Shown here in pieces: positions 1 to 11,977 of a DNA stretch of 64,000 bases. The DNA lies in NCBI GenBank assembly GCA_001986395.2, contig MQVO02000001.1, positions 1,860,001 to 1,924,000 of the forward strand, given 5' to 3'. The stretch is from Irpex lacteus. Taxonomy: Eukaryota > Basidiomycota > Agaricomycetes > Polyporales > Irpicaceae. Numbering within the stretch: position 1 is the stretch's first letter; each line of letters opens with the position of its first letter. Position numbers and translations under genes: made by a program. The notes below the pieces were generated by a model. The model was not told the origin of the DNA, ran no database searches, and saw only the letters and a list, made by a program, of their open reading frames with translations.

Positions 1-2093
1 GTATGCACACCCAGTGGCCAGGACTTCTTCGTCGAGATGATCAACGGCCGTGGTGTATCGCACACCGCAGATTGGATATTTGAGCATCTTGCACAGGTAT
101 GTGAATTCCAATCATCAGTCTTCGAGCGATGGTAATCATGATGTCTGTTTCTATGCAGGTTATGTCACGCATCGGTCCTGCCCGGTTCGCAGCCGCAGCC
201 TCTGACAGCACTGGGAACACCAAGAAGGCCAGACGTCTACTCGTTGCCAAGTTTCCTACCTTGGTCAACTGCCCTGACGTTGCTCACCACTTCAATAACA
301 CGATCAAGAACATCTCAAACTTGGAGTTCTTCCAGCCGGTGAGGCCTGTTCGTCCTATCACTAGGCGCAATACATTGTAACATATGACTATTATATTAGT
401 TTATGAAAGTACTTCGGAAGCTAGTTGCCCACTTCAGTCACGCTGCTCACGACAACGTGCAGCTGGACGAATTGCGTGCGAAGAAAGGTATCGGGCGTGG
501 TCTTGAGAGTATCGGGAACACCCGATTCGCGACGTTCACCTGGTCGGCATTGTCAGTCAGGCGTTGTCTTGACTGTCTGTATGAATTGGCAGAAACAGAG
601 ATGATTGATCTAGGGGTACGTACTCCGCATTAACAAACGTATCTATGAGAAAACTGAGCGCTCTTTGGTAGACATCTTTGACACCTCACTTCCGCCGCAA
701 CTCCCGCCGTGCTCGAGAATTTCGTCTCAATCTCGACATCTACATCGCAGTTACGGAACCGATTGCCCGCTCAATTGAGTGTATCGAGGCTGTACGTTCA
801 AATCCATGTGACGTATTTGTCTTCTGGGCAGCGTGCGTGGCGATGATTAGGGAAGCTCTGACCGACGAAGATCTCGAAATTCCCCCGGAGGTATGCGCTC
901 AAATACGTCTAATTGTCAACAGTCGATGGCGTGAGATGTTCAAGGACAACGATCTCTACCTCACGGCATTCTACCTGAATCCCTGTAAGTTTTGTTTTCT
1001 CGTTCTAACAGAGAAGCTGCGGCAGCAACTAATTTGGGGTTTTTGCCAGTGTACCTCAAATCTGACATACTACGAAGTCCGAATCCGATTGCTCTCACTA
1101 TTACAATTCCGGGTACTAGTGGTTCGTCATCCGCAGACCAGGTTCCTGCGGGAATTAGCCACCCGCAGACGTATCTGAAGGTTGCAAAGTACCTCAACAA
1201 CATGGCTATTGCCGAGATTCTACATGGCGACAACCCGGACTTCACCAAATGGGCAAACAAAGCAGAAGAGTTCAAGCAGGAATTTAACGAGCAGCTCAAA
1301 ACGTACGCCTTGGGCTTGTTTCCTTATCGCGGGATCCGACCGCGTCCAAACGAGAGCATGTTGCTGTATTGGCATCGCCTCCGAGGTGCACAAGGTGCAG
1401 ATATCATAGCGGTAAGAAACCGAGTTTTATGGACAAGCCTTGCTTTTGATCAAACGCTAACGTACTATTAGGAGCTCGCTATCAAAATCTATTCCATACG
1501 ACCGCACTCAATGGCGGACGAGCGCACGGCATCCGTCATCACTTGGCTTAACTCACCACGACGTTCGCGGATGCTCATCTCTACCCTGTTTGCACAAGCG
1601 CAGGTCCGTCAGTGGTATGAAAATAAGAAGAAGGTATGTCATTACATCGTAATACCCAGGTAGTATTGACTTACTAGTGCCTGTTTAGGACATTTCGCAG
1701 CTGACAGCTCCGACTCTCAAGTTCTATGACCTCAAGAGCCTCTTATTTTCGCGGCCTATTGACAGCAGCGAAGGTGCTTTCTCAGATGCCGAGGACGACG
1801 ACTCAAGTGACGTAACCTCTTCCGCCAACACTGCTCAAGCCGAGTCTGACGACGTGCCCATTCTTGAGCCGACTATCGAGAACACAGCCGCGTTCGACGC
1901 GGAGCAGAACTCTGAGCTCAATCTTAGTTCGGGAACACTGCGCGATGCTCTGGCAGCGTCTGCACCTCTTACGGAAGGTGCTTCTCAGAACCCTGCAGTT
2001 GTATTAGAGGGACGGAGGGATCAGGCTGACGGAAATACTAGTAGCGCACCACCTCTTTCTGAAGATGCATTCCGTGTACGCGACTGGCGGTAA
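1..2093 (+). CDS. hAT-like (DUF659-type) transposase, 5' truncated by window edge
   Basis: The 3' part of a transposase-derived gene whose start lies before the window. Exons are joined by short GT-AG introns; the first runs 97-158, others lie near 315-402, 616-670, 984-1049, 1411-1470 and 1633-1688. The spliced frame stays open to a TAA at 2091-2093. The first visible exons carry an RNase H-like stretch with ASDSTGN followed by CPDVAHHFNN, matching the 'D-x-N ... C-x-AH' block of hAT/DUF659 elements. Further on, a helical region with NSRW and a LYLTAFYLNP motif resembles the hAT segment before the C-terminal dimerisation region. The C-terminus is an acidic serine-rich tail. The gene is intact as far as seen. 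Family assignment rests on motif order, not on a search. No terminal repeat was identified downstream. Confidence 0.7.
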
Positions 2094-3042
2094 TCAGGCT
2101 CTGATAACGGCCTAGTACTTACCTGTTGTACAATTGAAACATACTGAATCCTATTTCGCATCTACTTATACACCCCTGACGATACCGTGCGATCCAGCCG
2201 ATACTCAAGCAGTAGGATGGGACCAGCTGCGCCACAACGCCGGCGCTTGGAATTTCTTACTGTTATTAACTGTAAGAATCGATTTCTTACCATTACTTAC
2301 TGATCGGGCAGCCCGGAGCGCTCCACGGTAATTAACGTTGCTGACACCCTTTTTTTACAGCTGAAAGGGGGGTGCTTCTTTATTTACTTACATTACATCG
2401 CTGGGGAATTTTCGGCCCAACACTAAGTGCGTGGAAGCGTGAAAACGCGATATGTCACACCCGTCACATAGACCGCGCACAAATTGTGACACTGGCATGT
2501 CGGGCGGTGATCGGCCTCCCAACTTGAAGGCGATTCTTAGAAGTGTTACCATATTCTTGCATGTACAACATAGTAGTCCCATTATGTGCAGATTGCTTTC
2601 CCGAATATTGAAGATTCGAGTCCGGATGTGTTATCGAAGAGCCTTGTGAGACGGAGACCCGGCTGGCATCAGGATGCAACTTGAAGGTAGTTCTCGATTA
2701 ACTCCTCAGGTAATGAATCTAAGGTACGTTTTCTTGGTAAGGTCAGAGTGAGACTCATAGGTGTTTCCGATAGCCGGCATATTCAACCGTGGGTATATAC
2801 ACCGCCAACAATTGAGAGATGACGGAGTCATAGGCTTCAAAACCGTCGAAACAGCGACTGACGTTCGGGAAATGAAACTCACTGAAACAAGATACACACA
2901 CTGGATGCGTCAGTGACCTACGTAGCTGAAGACCCTAGGCAGCTGCTTATACCACTGGCAGGATCCAGTCTCTTCCTAAATCGGTTCGACTATGCGAAAC
3001 ACGACAGACTGAGTTTACATCAGACAATTTAATCAGATAAAT
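2094..3042. other. intergenic, no gene seen
   Basis: About 0.95 kb between the hAT-like gene and the first BTB gene. Short open frames on both strands show no coding motif or splice-consistent extension. Nothing was identified as a hAT element end, though one would be expected somewhere in this stretch. Confidence 0.5.
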
Positions 3043-4517
3043 CTAGTCATAATTACTGCAGTAAGTAAAGTATTCCTGGCTAGAAGGTTGAGAGGGGGCA
3101 AACGGTCAGAGCACTACACCAGCATAAATGATATACTTTAGACAACTCACATGTAGTGCTTGTAGCTGTAGACGACGTCAGGGTCCCTGGTCTTCACGGG
3201 AAAAGCGTAGGGGAGATCATCCCAGAAGTACTGTCGTAATCGCTGTAAAGCGGTCTCCACGCCTATCTGGCAGCCGTCGCATATGCCGCCAGAATTCAAT
3301 TCATGGTAGTCGGGATCCTTCATGCTAGTCCTGAAAGTTTCATGGAGTTCCTCCAAGGTCTTTAAAGGATTATAAAACACGATTTCAGCTGCGGATCCAA
3401 GGCGGCTCCCAGTGATCGTTGGAGTGTTTTCTTTCCACCATCGCGCAATAGTGGACGCGCACGGTGTCTTGCCTTCGCTCTTGCGCTTACGGCGCAGATC
3501 TGCGGACTGAGGTGCCCTGGCACAATCAACGCAGTAGAGAGTGATGGTGGGTAGCGCAGATGAAACGATGTTGCGAGTGGTGCGACTGAGTAGCTGGTGT
3601 CCGGCTATGAGTTGACAGAACTGGGGTGGGGCCAGTCCATCTAGCAGGGAATGCACAGATGTCATGATGTATGGTTCGTGTCCTTCGCCTTTAAAGCTAG
3701 GAGACGTGTACTGGCTGATGAGCTGAGGCAACTGCCTACTGAGAAAATAAAACGCGCAAGGAACGATACTGAGCAGGCGAGCCTCGTATCCCAAATTCAC
3801 GGCATGACCTGACATCATGTTGTTAGTTTTATCCGGCACCAACAGGGTCAAATACTAGATGATACAATACCTGCCCATGGCGTATACTCTGGCTTCCATG
3901 CATCCGAGTCGCAATTCCTCTCCTCCCAATCACACCGTGCATCCCAATGGTCTAAAGTTGTAGGCCACATAAACTCCAGTGTCCGTCCTATCAAGGAATG
4001 CAGTTTGGTGAACTCGTATTTGGCTGCTAGGCGGAGCGGTCCCTGTAGTTCTTCCAGTACCTCGCACATTTTTTCAAGCTCCCATAAGTGAGGACCGGGA
4101 GCATATGCTATCTCGCTATGGGCATGTATAAGCTCACACGATAGGAAGTTTTAGGATGTAGCGTATGCCTCACCCAGGTTCGTACAAATACGCCAATAGC
4201 TTCTTAACATCTTTGTACGTATCAGGCAATATCACCAGCGGAAGTCCATCATACACGTCCTGAGTCTCGGTTGATGGAGGTATGCCCAAGAGCCCTTCGA
4301 ATACTTTCGACTGCTTCGAAAGGATGGATCGATGGCATTTGAACACGTAGTATGTCGTCTCCTCCTTGTTGGGTTCTGACTCGTCAGCATCGGTGGCTGC
4401 GAGGACGATGTTCCCATCTTCCATCCATAAGTTTGTGTCACGAACGAAGTTGCGCTCCGGATCCGCTCTACGACGTTTCTGGCCGAATACGAGCCCGCCG
4501 CGTGGTGTGGCGGTCAT
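3043..4517 (-). CDS. BTB/POZ domain protein, subfamily A (copy 1)
   Basis: Four exons (4517-4174, 4115-3871, 3808-3151, 3079-3043) splice to 1,284 nt, a 427-residue protein. Exon 1 is a BTB/POZ fold: LWMEDGN, an FKCHRSILSKQSKVFEG core, then DGLPLVILPD and YLYEPG. BTB domains mediate dimerisation and often link targets to Cullin-3 or to transcription complexes; no partner can be named here. Exon 2 carries ELQGPLRLAAKYEFTKLH and ends in PWAG. Exon 3 holds YCVDC, PCA...WWK, ICDGC and WDDLPYAF...RDPDVVYSY, a possible four-cysteine zinc site. The last exon adds IQEYFTYCSNYD by an inferred splice at 3079. Neighbours are a second BTB gene in the same direction. Start chosen at the ATG preceding basic residues, as in the paralogues. 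Confidence 0.85.
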
Positions 4518-5298
4518 ATCAGCAGCTTCCAGAGAAACTGAACTGTCGTGCTGGTGTCAAGACAGCTTGCAATTGTGAGTAGAGCTGATGCTACTTATAA
4601 TAAGCTGAAAGTGTACGCACCTGAATCTGGCTAGAGATTTGTAAACAGGAGGGACAACGCGAAAACTTGAAAGTCGCATGTCACAGCAGTCCGAGTCACA
4701 CCGATCTCGCAATAAATATAAACCGATCATCGGTCGTGTCCGTTCAGTACGACTCGGTCAGTGCCCATTAATACTCCTTGCGGCTGAATGACATACTGCT
4801 CAGTCATATACATTCGAGATTTCGATCGCGAGTTTCTGGTTGGTATATAATCAAGCATATTCCATCACAGGTACGGCTTGCAGCCTCCCAGACACGGCGA
4901 ACTCTCTGTGCTTCACACGAGCATTGATCCCAATCGTAACCACTGACAAACTGAAGGGTAGTTGTCATCACCTCCTAGCAGTAATCGCATATCCTTTCAA
5001 ATTGTCCTGACGGAGGCTCTTCATGCCATTACTTGGAGTTCTCCTCAAGCATCTCCTGAGAGTATGCAGAGGCTGTATTATTGACACTGAATTGGGGGGA
5101 GGGGGGGACGAGTCCATCAACAATCTCGAATTGTCCAATGACAAAAGAAGCTTACCGAAATAAAACACCTGCACTAGACGTAGTTGAGACACTATCGGAA
5201 GTCTGATTAAACTCAATGTAATTATTGGTGCGTATTCCTCGCAACTGCCAACCACGCTGCGACTCAACAACGCGCTTGTCCCCGCAAGAGCTGCTTTC
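4518..5298. other. intergenic between two minus-strand BTB genes
   Basis: Serves as promoter region of BTB copy 1 and 3' flank of copy 2. Contains TGTCAC and GTCAC motifs near 4680-4700 that recur upstream of other genes in the window, and a G-rich run at about 5094-5107. No coding signal seen. Confidence 0.4.
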
Positions 5299-6711
5299 TC
5301 AAGGAATGTAGGTGAAGTCCGAATCTCTGTAAGGGTCACGGTGCGAATCAATAAGTAAGCCTCCTGCGATCCATTGCATACTCACAGATAGTGTTTGTAC
5401 CCATAGGTGACGGTTGGGTCCCTCCGTCTGATCGAGAAAAAATAAGGGATTTCGTCCCAAATGTAGTCTCTCGAGTTTGTAATGGCGTCCTTGAGGCCAT
5501 CCCAACAGGAGTTGCAGATAGCATGGTCGTCGGAGGAATTTGAAGTCGCCTCCACCATAGCCTCATAAAATTCGGTAAGCGTACGCAGTGGATCCACATA
5601 TGCCGTATGCGGGTTGGACGTGACATACTCCACACTATTGTCTTTCCACCACTTTTCGACGTTGGGAGAACACTTAGAAGGAGTCATGCTTGAATCTGCG
5701 GGTGGATCCTTCTCTGGGTCGAGCAGAGAACAATAGCGGTAATATCTAGTTGCTGTTGGCAGCACACGCGTGATGAGCTTTCTCGTGACAGATTGTACAA
5801 GCAGGTGTCCAGCCATGAGCTGAGTGAAGTGAGCTGGCGCGAGAGAGCCCAGCAGCGCCTCTGAGCGTTTCATCACCAGAGACTCGGGAGCTGCTCCAAG
5901 CCCATTATATTGATAGTCTGATCCTGGTTCAATCCATACCAGGATGTGAGGCAGCTCGGCACTCAGGGCATAGAAAGCAGCGGGAAGGATACTCGGAACT
6001 CGAGCTTCGTAACCAACCCTGATTGCATGTGCTGATACATATCACGTTAGCCATATCTGCAAAACTCGAATGAGTAGCGGCATACCTGCCCATGGTATGT
6101 CATCAGTTATCCAAGGTCGACGAATCTTCAACCACTCAGCCCTGGCATCCCAATACAACAGTGTGACTGGCCACATAGACTCTAACGTCTCCGCTAGCCG
6201 CCTATGTAACTTGGTAAACTCATACTTTGCCGCAAAACATACAGGTCCTTGCAATTCTTTCAACGTCTGGCAAGATGGGCCCATCTCCCACAGGTGGGCT
6301 CCTGCCAAAGGTATGTTGCTAACATAAAGCAGGCCATAGTGAGTAAGAGAGCATAGACGAGGTTCATATAAGAGAAGATTACCCTGGCTCGTACAGGTAG
6401 CACAACACACGTTTGACATCTGCGTACACATCGGGCAGCGCAACCAGTGGAAGTCCGTCGTATACATCTTGTGCCTGGGCAGACGGTGGTATACCTAACA
6501 ACCCTTCAAAAACTTTCGACTGCTTTGCGAGAATCGATCGGTGGCATTTGAAGACGTATGTCGTCTCCTCCTTGGTACGCTCCGACTCTGCAACGTCAGT
6601 GGCTGCGATGACAATATTCCCGTCTTCCATCCAGAGGTCCGTGTCACGAACAAAGTTACACTCCGTTCTCTGTCGTTTACAGCCTGTCCGCTCGGTTGTT
6701 TCAGAGGCCAT
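5299..6711 (-). CDS. BTB/POZ domain protein, subfamily A (copy 2)
   Basis: Exons 6711-6383, 6318-6086, 6031-5386 and 5326-5299 sum to 1,236 nt, giving 411 residues with no stop. Exon 1 is the BTB fold (LWMEDGN, FKCHRSILAKQSKVFEG, DGLPLVALPDVY, YLYEPG). Exon 2 has AAKYEFTKLH and ends PWAG. Exon 3 carries a cysteine at RYYRYC, SKCSPNVEKWWK, ICNSC and YIWDEIPYFFSIRRRDP. The final 28-nt exon reads LDSDFTYIP. Exon phases match the other subfamily-A genes exactly. Function is unknown beyond the BTB fold; the conserved C-terminal cysteines suggest metal binding (inference). A decayed relative lies just upstream, at 7134-7389. Confidence 0.87.
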
Positions 6712-7133
6712 ACTGAGGGTTGGTTAGAGCCAACTGGAGAGTGGACAACGAGAAGGTGATCAAAATGTGCGAGATTGCGACTCGGAGTGATATCAACGCT
6801 GGGACCCCAGACCACTCCCGGGCGCGTATATTGTGCGATTAGTTTTTCGTGTCCTTCGTCGTGCAGTATTGGTAGCAAATCGCCGTCGGAATGTGAAATA
6901 TCGGTGAAGCCCAAGCGAATATTATTCTAGCTAGGCTATCGCTTAAAAAACAGGGTGCGTGGCTCGGCTCGCCGCTGGAAGAGAAACTAGTAACCCTCGC
7001 TGGCAAGTCACGGTGCACGGTACAAAATTCTCGAGACAGCTGGTCTATGCCATAATGCCGTTGTAGAAATCTCCCCCACGCTATATAGAGCCAACCGCAA
7101 GTACGTCCAATTGAATGTATACCCGGAGCTCCC
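6712..7133. other. upstream region of BTB copy 2
   Basis: About 420 bases without a supported gene, holding the presumed promoter of the BTB gene ending at 6711. GTCAC occurs near 7006. Nothing else recognised. Confidence 0.35.
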
Positions 7134-7389
7134 TCAGCAAGGAACATATGCGAAGTTCCCATCCCTGTGTGTCACGATAAAATGAGCTCGACTTAAGCAA
7201 TCAGCACTTCTTCACTGAATTATGGCGGACTTACAGATGCTGTTTATACCTATGAACAGCGCCCGGCTCCCTGCGTTTGATCGAGAAAAAGTAGGGTAAT
7301 TCCTCCCAAATATACTCGCGCATAGACTTCATCATGATATACGTCCTCAGCAGCTTAAGGACGATGAGCGGAAGCCCGAAACGCGAGTC
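7134..7389 (-). pseudogene. BTB subfamily A remnant: BTB core fused to C-terminal module
   Basis: Reading minus from 7389, the frame has FGLPLIVL (the BTB exon-1 'GLPLVxLP' motif) running straight into MREYIWEELPYFFSIKRREPG, the end of exon 3. Exon 2 and most of exon 3 are missing. The tail HL then splices across a GT-AG intron to a short exon at 7164-7134 reading LDGNFAYVPC and a stop, like the micro-exon of the intact genes. An in-frame TAG lies immediately upstream of 7389, so no full gene is present. This is most simply an internal deletion product of a BTB gene in which the splice tail survived. Whether it is expressed cannot be told. Confidence 0.7.
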
Positions 7390-9725
7390 CTAGGTCTCTG
7401 CGGTAGAGGGAAGGCTAACAGGCAGGCCGATGCCAGTGCACGGTCGGGCTTCCAGGATCATCCCCAAACTTCATATGTCATGCATCCATGGCCCACCGCG
7501 GGAGTGTCGTAGGATGGATAGCGAATTGTCTACCGCAAACTTCGACGAACATGTTGCTCTCATCGGGCCTGGCCTGTTGTAGATGTACATGCGGTCAGTG
7601 ATACACTTCAATCTACGTACGTGCTCCGACTTACCGATCTGCGGGGTACCGGTTATTAATCAAGGATTAGGCTGAGGTGGAAGTTGACGTTGGATGACCG
7701 AGTTCGGGAAGAGATCATACAGCAACTCGGAGAGCGATCACAGCGGACGACAAAGATAAATACGCACTGATTTGATCAATGTTGAGGCGTCCAGGTAGGT
7801 GGCAGATTGCAGCAGAAATTTACCGGCGACAAGTTGTATCCGGTCACGAGCTACATGAATTGTGCTAGCGTAAGACATCCGAGTAACGACTTCGAATTCG
7901 TGCGTTTGATTGCCAGGACCTTTGGATTTATCTTTGAGCCGCTGTGAGAGACGCAAAAAGAAAACACCAAGGACGCACTGATTGGACGTTGGATGACCGA
8001 GCTTGGCAAGCAATACACAGTGAGAGCGATCGTAGCGGGCGACAAAGACAAATACGCACTGATTTGGTTGAGGGATCAAGGTGGCTGGCTATCCGAGTTG
8101 TGGGTTGCCCCAGCTTACTGTCAACGGAATCTCGAGGCGTCATTGTAGTAGGAAGACAGATTATAGAGCGTACATCAAGTTGTAGAACTCGAGACTGTAC
8201 TCTGTCAGACTTGGAGGCGATCGACACGCGAACCGCTTTGTAGGTGATTTTGACATCTCTGTGCACGTTCGGCGGGACGATGAGCGAAAGCCCGACGTAC
8301 CAGCCCTAGGCATCTCTTGATGAAGGGACGTCTAGCAGGCTAGTAGCTGCATCGCTTGAAATCGGTCGGGCGGGTATAAAGCAGCCTTCGTGTATCATAG
8401 CCCACCGCGAACGCGCTTGATGGGCTTTGACGTCCGTACGCGTTCGGCTGTCCCACTGGACCTGGCCTGTTGGCATGTTGCAGATGTAGTCAGTGATTAG
8501 TGATACACTTCAGGCTACGTACATGCTCCGGCTTACCGATTTGCGGGGGGCCGGTTATTAATCAAGGATTAGGCTGAGGTGGGAGTTGGATGGCCGAGCT
8601 CGATAAACAACATAGTGAGAGCGATCATAACGGAAGATAAAGACAAATACATACTGATTTGATTGAGAAGTTCAGGTAGGTGAGTTGCATCAGTTCACCC
8701 GTTCACCAGTTACCGGGAAAGGGATATCATCTTATGTAGCAGGAAGACAAATCGTAGGACGTACTTTACTTATGAATCTAGCCGCGAACGCGCTTTATGG
8801 ACTTCGACGTTGGTACGCGTTCGGCAGTCCCACTAGACCTAGCCTGTTGGCCTGTTGTAGATGCGGTCAGTGATACACTTCAATCTACGTACGTGCTCCG
8901 ACTTACCGAGCTGCGGGGTACCGGTTATTAATCAAGGATTGGGAGTTGACGTTGGATGACCGAGTTCGGGAAGAGATCATACAGCAACTCGGAGAGCGAT
9001 CGCAGCGGACGACAAAGACAAATACGCACTGGTTCATTTGAGGAGTTCAGGTAGCTGTCCGAGCTGGGCATCACAATCATAAGGAATTTCATCGTGGCTG
9101 GAAGGCAGGTTATAGAGCGTACTTGTAAACCCCGACATACGTTGTCAGAGGTAATAGACACGCAAACCGCTTGGTAGGTGATTTCGACTTCCCTGTATGT
9201 GTTCGGCAGGACGATGAGCGGAAGCCCGATGTACCAGCCCTGGGCATCTCTTGATGAAAGGACGCCCAGCAGGCCAGCAGCTGCACCGCTTGAAATCGGT
9301 CGGGCTTGTATAGCGTAGCATTCATATATCATATATCAGAGCCCACTGCGAGTGCGCTTTATGGACTATGACGTCCGTACGCGTTCGACGGTCCCACTGG
9401 ACCTGGCCTGTTGAAGATGTAGTGTGGTCAGTGATACACTTCAATCTACGTAAGTGCTCTGACTTACCGATCTGCGGGGTACCGGTTATTAATCAAGGAT
9501 TAGGCTGAGGTGGGAGTTGGATGGCTGAGCTCGGTCAACAATACATAGTGAGGGCGACCGTAGCGGACAGCCAGGACAAATACGCACTGATTTGGTTGAC
9601 GACTCTGGGGGGCCGTCCGAACTGTGGGTTGAATCAGTTTTCTGCCCGAGGAATTTCATCGTGGCTGGAAGGTAGATTATAGAGCGTACTTGTGGGGCTC
9701 TGTAAGACTCCAAGGCTACTGACGT
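7390..9725. repeat. degenerate BTB-derived repeat array
   Basis: Irregular repeats of about 370-900 bp. A shared block, ACCGGTTATTAATCAAGGA preceded by CTTACCGATCTGCGGGG, recurs near 7646, 8550, 8918 and 9478. A second block recurs near 7370, 8280 and 9215. Its reverse complement reads GLPLIVLPNTYREV, preceded in the 9.2-kb copy by LLGVLSSRDAQG, which is the C-terminal half of the BTB exon 1. Copies carry stops and frameshifts and lack exons 2-4. The array is cut by the transposon starting at 9729. Confidence 0.65.
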
Positions 9726-9728
9726 ACG
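9726..9728. repeat. target-site duplication, left (ACG)
   Basis: ACG immediately before the left terminus; the same triplet follows the right terminus at 20969-20971. Three bases alone would be weak, but the exact placement against both ends of a 70-bp inverted repeat makes it convincing. Confidence 0.75.
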
Positions 9729-9798
9729 CACCGGACATCAAGCCCTTTTAAATTTCGAAATTATAACGATTTTAGTACTAATAAAATCAATATATGAT
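9729..9798 (+). repeat. left terminal inverted repeat of the CACTA element
   Basis: 70 bp beginning CACCGGACATCAAGCCC and ending ATCAATATATGAT. It matches the reverse complement of 20899-20968 except for one A/T difference in the TTAAATTT run. The adjoining AT-rich DNA also shares GGCGCATAG with the right end, suggesting subterminal transposase-binding repeats. Confidence 0.9.
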
Positions 9799-10028
9799 AC
9801 ATATAAAATCTCATGAATAATAACGGCGCATAGAGTGATCATATAGTCAATAAATCCGTGATATGATACGATTTTATTTTCACACTCCAGTTGCCAGTTA
9901 CCTTTGACGCCGCGGCCGATGGTCTCGACCGGCCCGCTGCCCAATCGAGTAAGACTGTCTACTCAACGCCCATCACCATCACACCGCCCATCATCAACGC
10001 CGCTCATTACCATCACACCGCAATCAAG

Positions 10029-11528
10029 ATGTCAATTGTACCATCATCCACCGGCCCCCGTAACAACCCGTGGGGATCTCTGAGACCAATGCCGGACCCC
10101 AGGGGTCGTAGATTGATATGGAACCTTGCAGTTCATGCCAAGAACGTCGGCCACCTCAAGGATTGGCTGAGCCTTCGGACCGCATTCGAAGGGCGTCACA
10201 ACACACCAGAACAATTCAGGGAGTTAGCATATGTTGTGCAGCAGCTAGTCGAGAAGGGTCAAGACTTTCTCGAGTATCTTGAACCTTATACTCTTACACC
10301 AGATGGCACGCCGTTGGACATCAAACCCAAGGTCGCCTCAGTTTCAGCGACTCACGAGTAAGTTTCTTCATTGCCTTGCGCGCGGTCCATGTTTTGACAG
10401 CATATACCCAGGACGCCTTCGACAGAAGAAGACGTCGTTGCCGATATACACATTCAAACCGCCTCCAGCCCTCCTCAAGTACTGCAGCCTGAGTAAGTTA
10501 GCCCACAGGTTAAAATAACGCCGGACATTGACTGCAACGTTTGGTAGCTATAGGACAATGCACTGCACCACGATCGGCGGAGAGGAAACTGAAGACGAAA
10601 CTTCCCAAACGAGTAATGCCGGCGACTCACCGCCACCAGATAAGGATCGCAACTCCGGCAAGTTCAACCCGTGGTGGGGACTAAAGCCCATGCCGGACAT
10701 GATGTCCCGCGTTCTGTTCTGGGAAGTAGCTTCGAATTGCCACCACATTGGATGGATCAAATTCCTCCTGGAAGACGACGTGCCTAGCTTTCAACCCGGT
10801 CAAAGCCCCTCGAGAGAGACACTCACGCTTATACGCAACATGTTATTGGACTTGAGGGACAGCTGCCAAAGGTTTGCGGACTATGTCGAGCCTTTGACTG
10901 ACACCATTTCCAAGGTGAACCCTCAATGGAGGCCCAGATACACCTTGGTTCCTAGCCGATACCGTGACCAGTGAGTGTCTGCATCTACGGTATACCTGTC
11001 TGCATCTTTCACTGACACTGCACTCCCTTGATAGTGACTCTTTTGTTTATCCGGTGTACTCGTCTGGATGCCCTCCCGAAGGCTTTGTGCCCCGTGTCAA
11101 GCGACGTTCGAGCGATAGTCCGCCATCAAGTCCCGCGCGCAAACGCCTCCGTATGGCAGCAGTTGTGAAAGCGGGTAGTCCATATGACTGGTCTGACGAA
11201 GACCCGGAAGAGTTGGAAGAGTTCGATGAGCCCTCACAGCCCCCGTATATTTATTCAGTCTTCAGGTAAGTTTTGCTTCTCGTACCTTGAGCTAGTTCCC
11301 TCACTGCATCGCACCATAGGGATGAAGACCATGTTCTTCCTCCCGAAGACATTGCGGAAGACTACGGCGAAAACCCTCTACGCGTGAGAGATGAAGAATA
11401 TGAGTCCGACGAGGATGACTACAACGGACAACCGCAGAGTCAGAAGGCCCTTGCGTACGTATTCTCTCAGTTCATCGCGATGATTCCTACTTACCATGCA
11501 TCACAGGAGGGAACTCGGCCTGATTTAA
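10029..11528 (+). CDS. CACTA cargo gene 1, duplicated NPW...PMPD module, unknown function
   Basis: A multi-exon gene just inside the left end. Exon 1 starts at ATG 10029, and inferred splices follow near 10358, 10490, 10972, 11264 and 11457, ending in a TAA at 11526-11528. The protein holds the same unrecognised module twice. The first copy has NPWGSLRPMPD followed by LIWNLAVHAKNVGHLKDWL; the second has NPWWGLKPMPD followed by VLFWEVASNCHHIGWIKFLL. Each continues with a helical stretch ending in FLEYLEP or FADYVEP. After these come a basic KRR/RKRLR patch, a possible nuclear signal, and a long acidic tail. No catalytic motif is visible. I do not recognise the family. The internal duplication and intact frames suggest selection within the transposon. 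Confidence 0.6.
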
Positions 11529-11757
11529 GCAGCAATTATCGACTCCTAGGTAAAGTTTTTATTGATTATCATTCCCATTCGCCTATTTAACATAAACAGC
11601 CTCTATAGATAGCCATTTCTACCAAGGATCGTCGATTTCGACGTCCATTCTTTGTCACTTTACGCAATCTGTACCTTGGCACCTCACGCATCGCGTCGAA
11701 TGAATCTGTTTATGCCTTTCACACGACGGACCGCACCATTGAAAGCGCGACGAAACC

Positions 11758-11951
11758 ATGAGTGCGAGCCATCCGTTGACTGGGCAGTGAGCAGGCGAGG
11801 CCTTCGAGCACCGCTCAATTCACGAGGTCCTTCGACAATGTATTCGGGTGGATTGACAAAGTTGGGTATGCCATCGGTGACTTTGATGCGATGGGAGGGT
11901 ATTCTGTACGCATATGTCCTTCTTTTTCTAGAACATATCCAAGCAGTGTTA
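11758..11951 (+). CDS. possible small cargo ORF (about 43 residues)
   Basis: An ATG at 11758 starts MSASHPLTG. A short GT-AG intron can then join it to SFDNVFGWIDKVGYAIGDFD..., and a second splice gives a stop at about 11951; without the second splice the frame runs on to 11978. It lies between two cargo genes. The composition is protein-like, but the model depends on two small introns. No CaaX box is present, so it does not fit a fungal mating pheromone precursor. Confidence 0.22.
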
Positions 11952-11977
11952 GTAAGGCATATGACATCAAACAGTAA

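Noticed and set aside
5094..5107. G-rich run as a quadruplex or regulatory element
   Set aside because: A single interrupted homopolymer run in an intergenic region; too simple to support a function.
7738..8266. Minus ORFs of 100-113 residues inside the repeat array
   Set aside because: Translations repeat among array copies in different frames and lack introns or motifs; products of the repeat, not genes.
11758..11951. Idea that the small ORF is a mating pheromone precursor
   Set aside because: No C-terminal CaaX box in either splice form and no pheromone receptor gene in the window.
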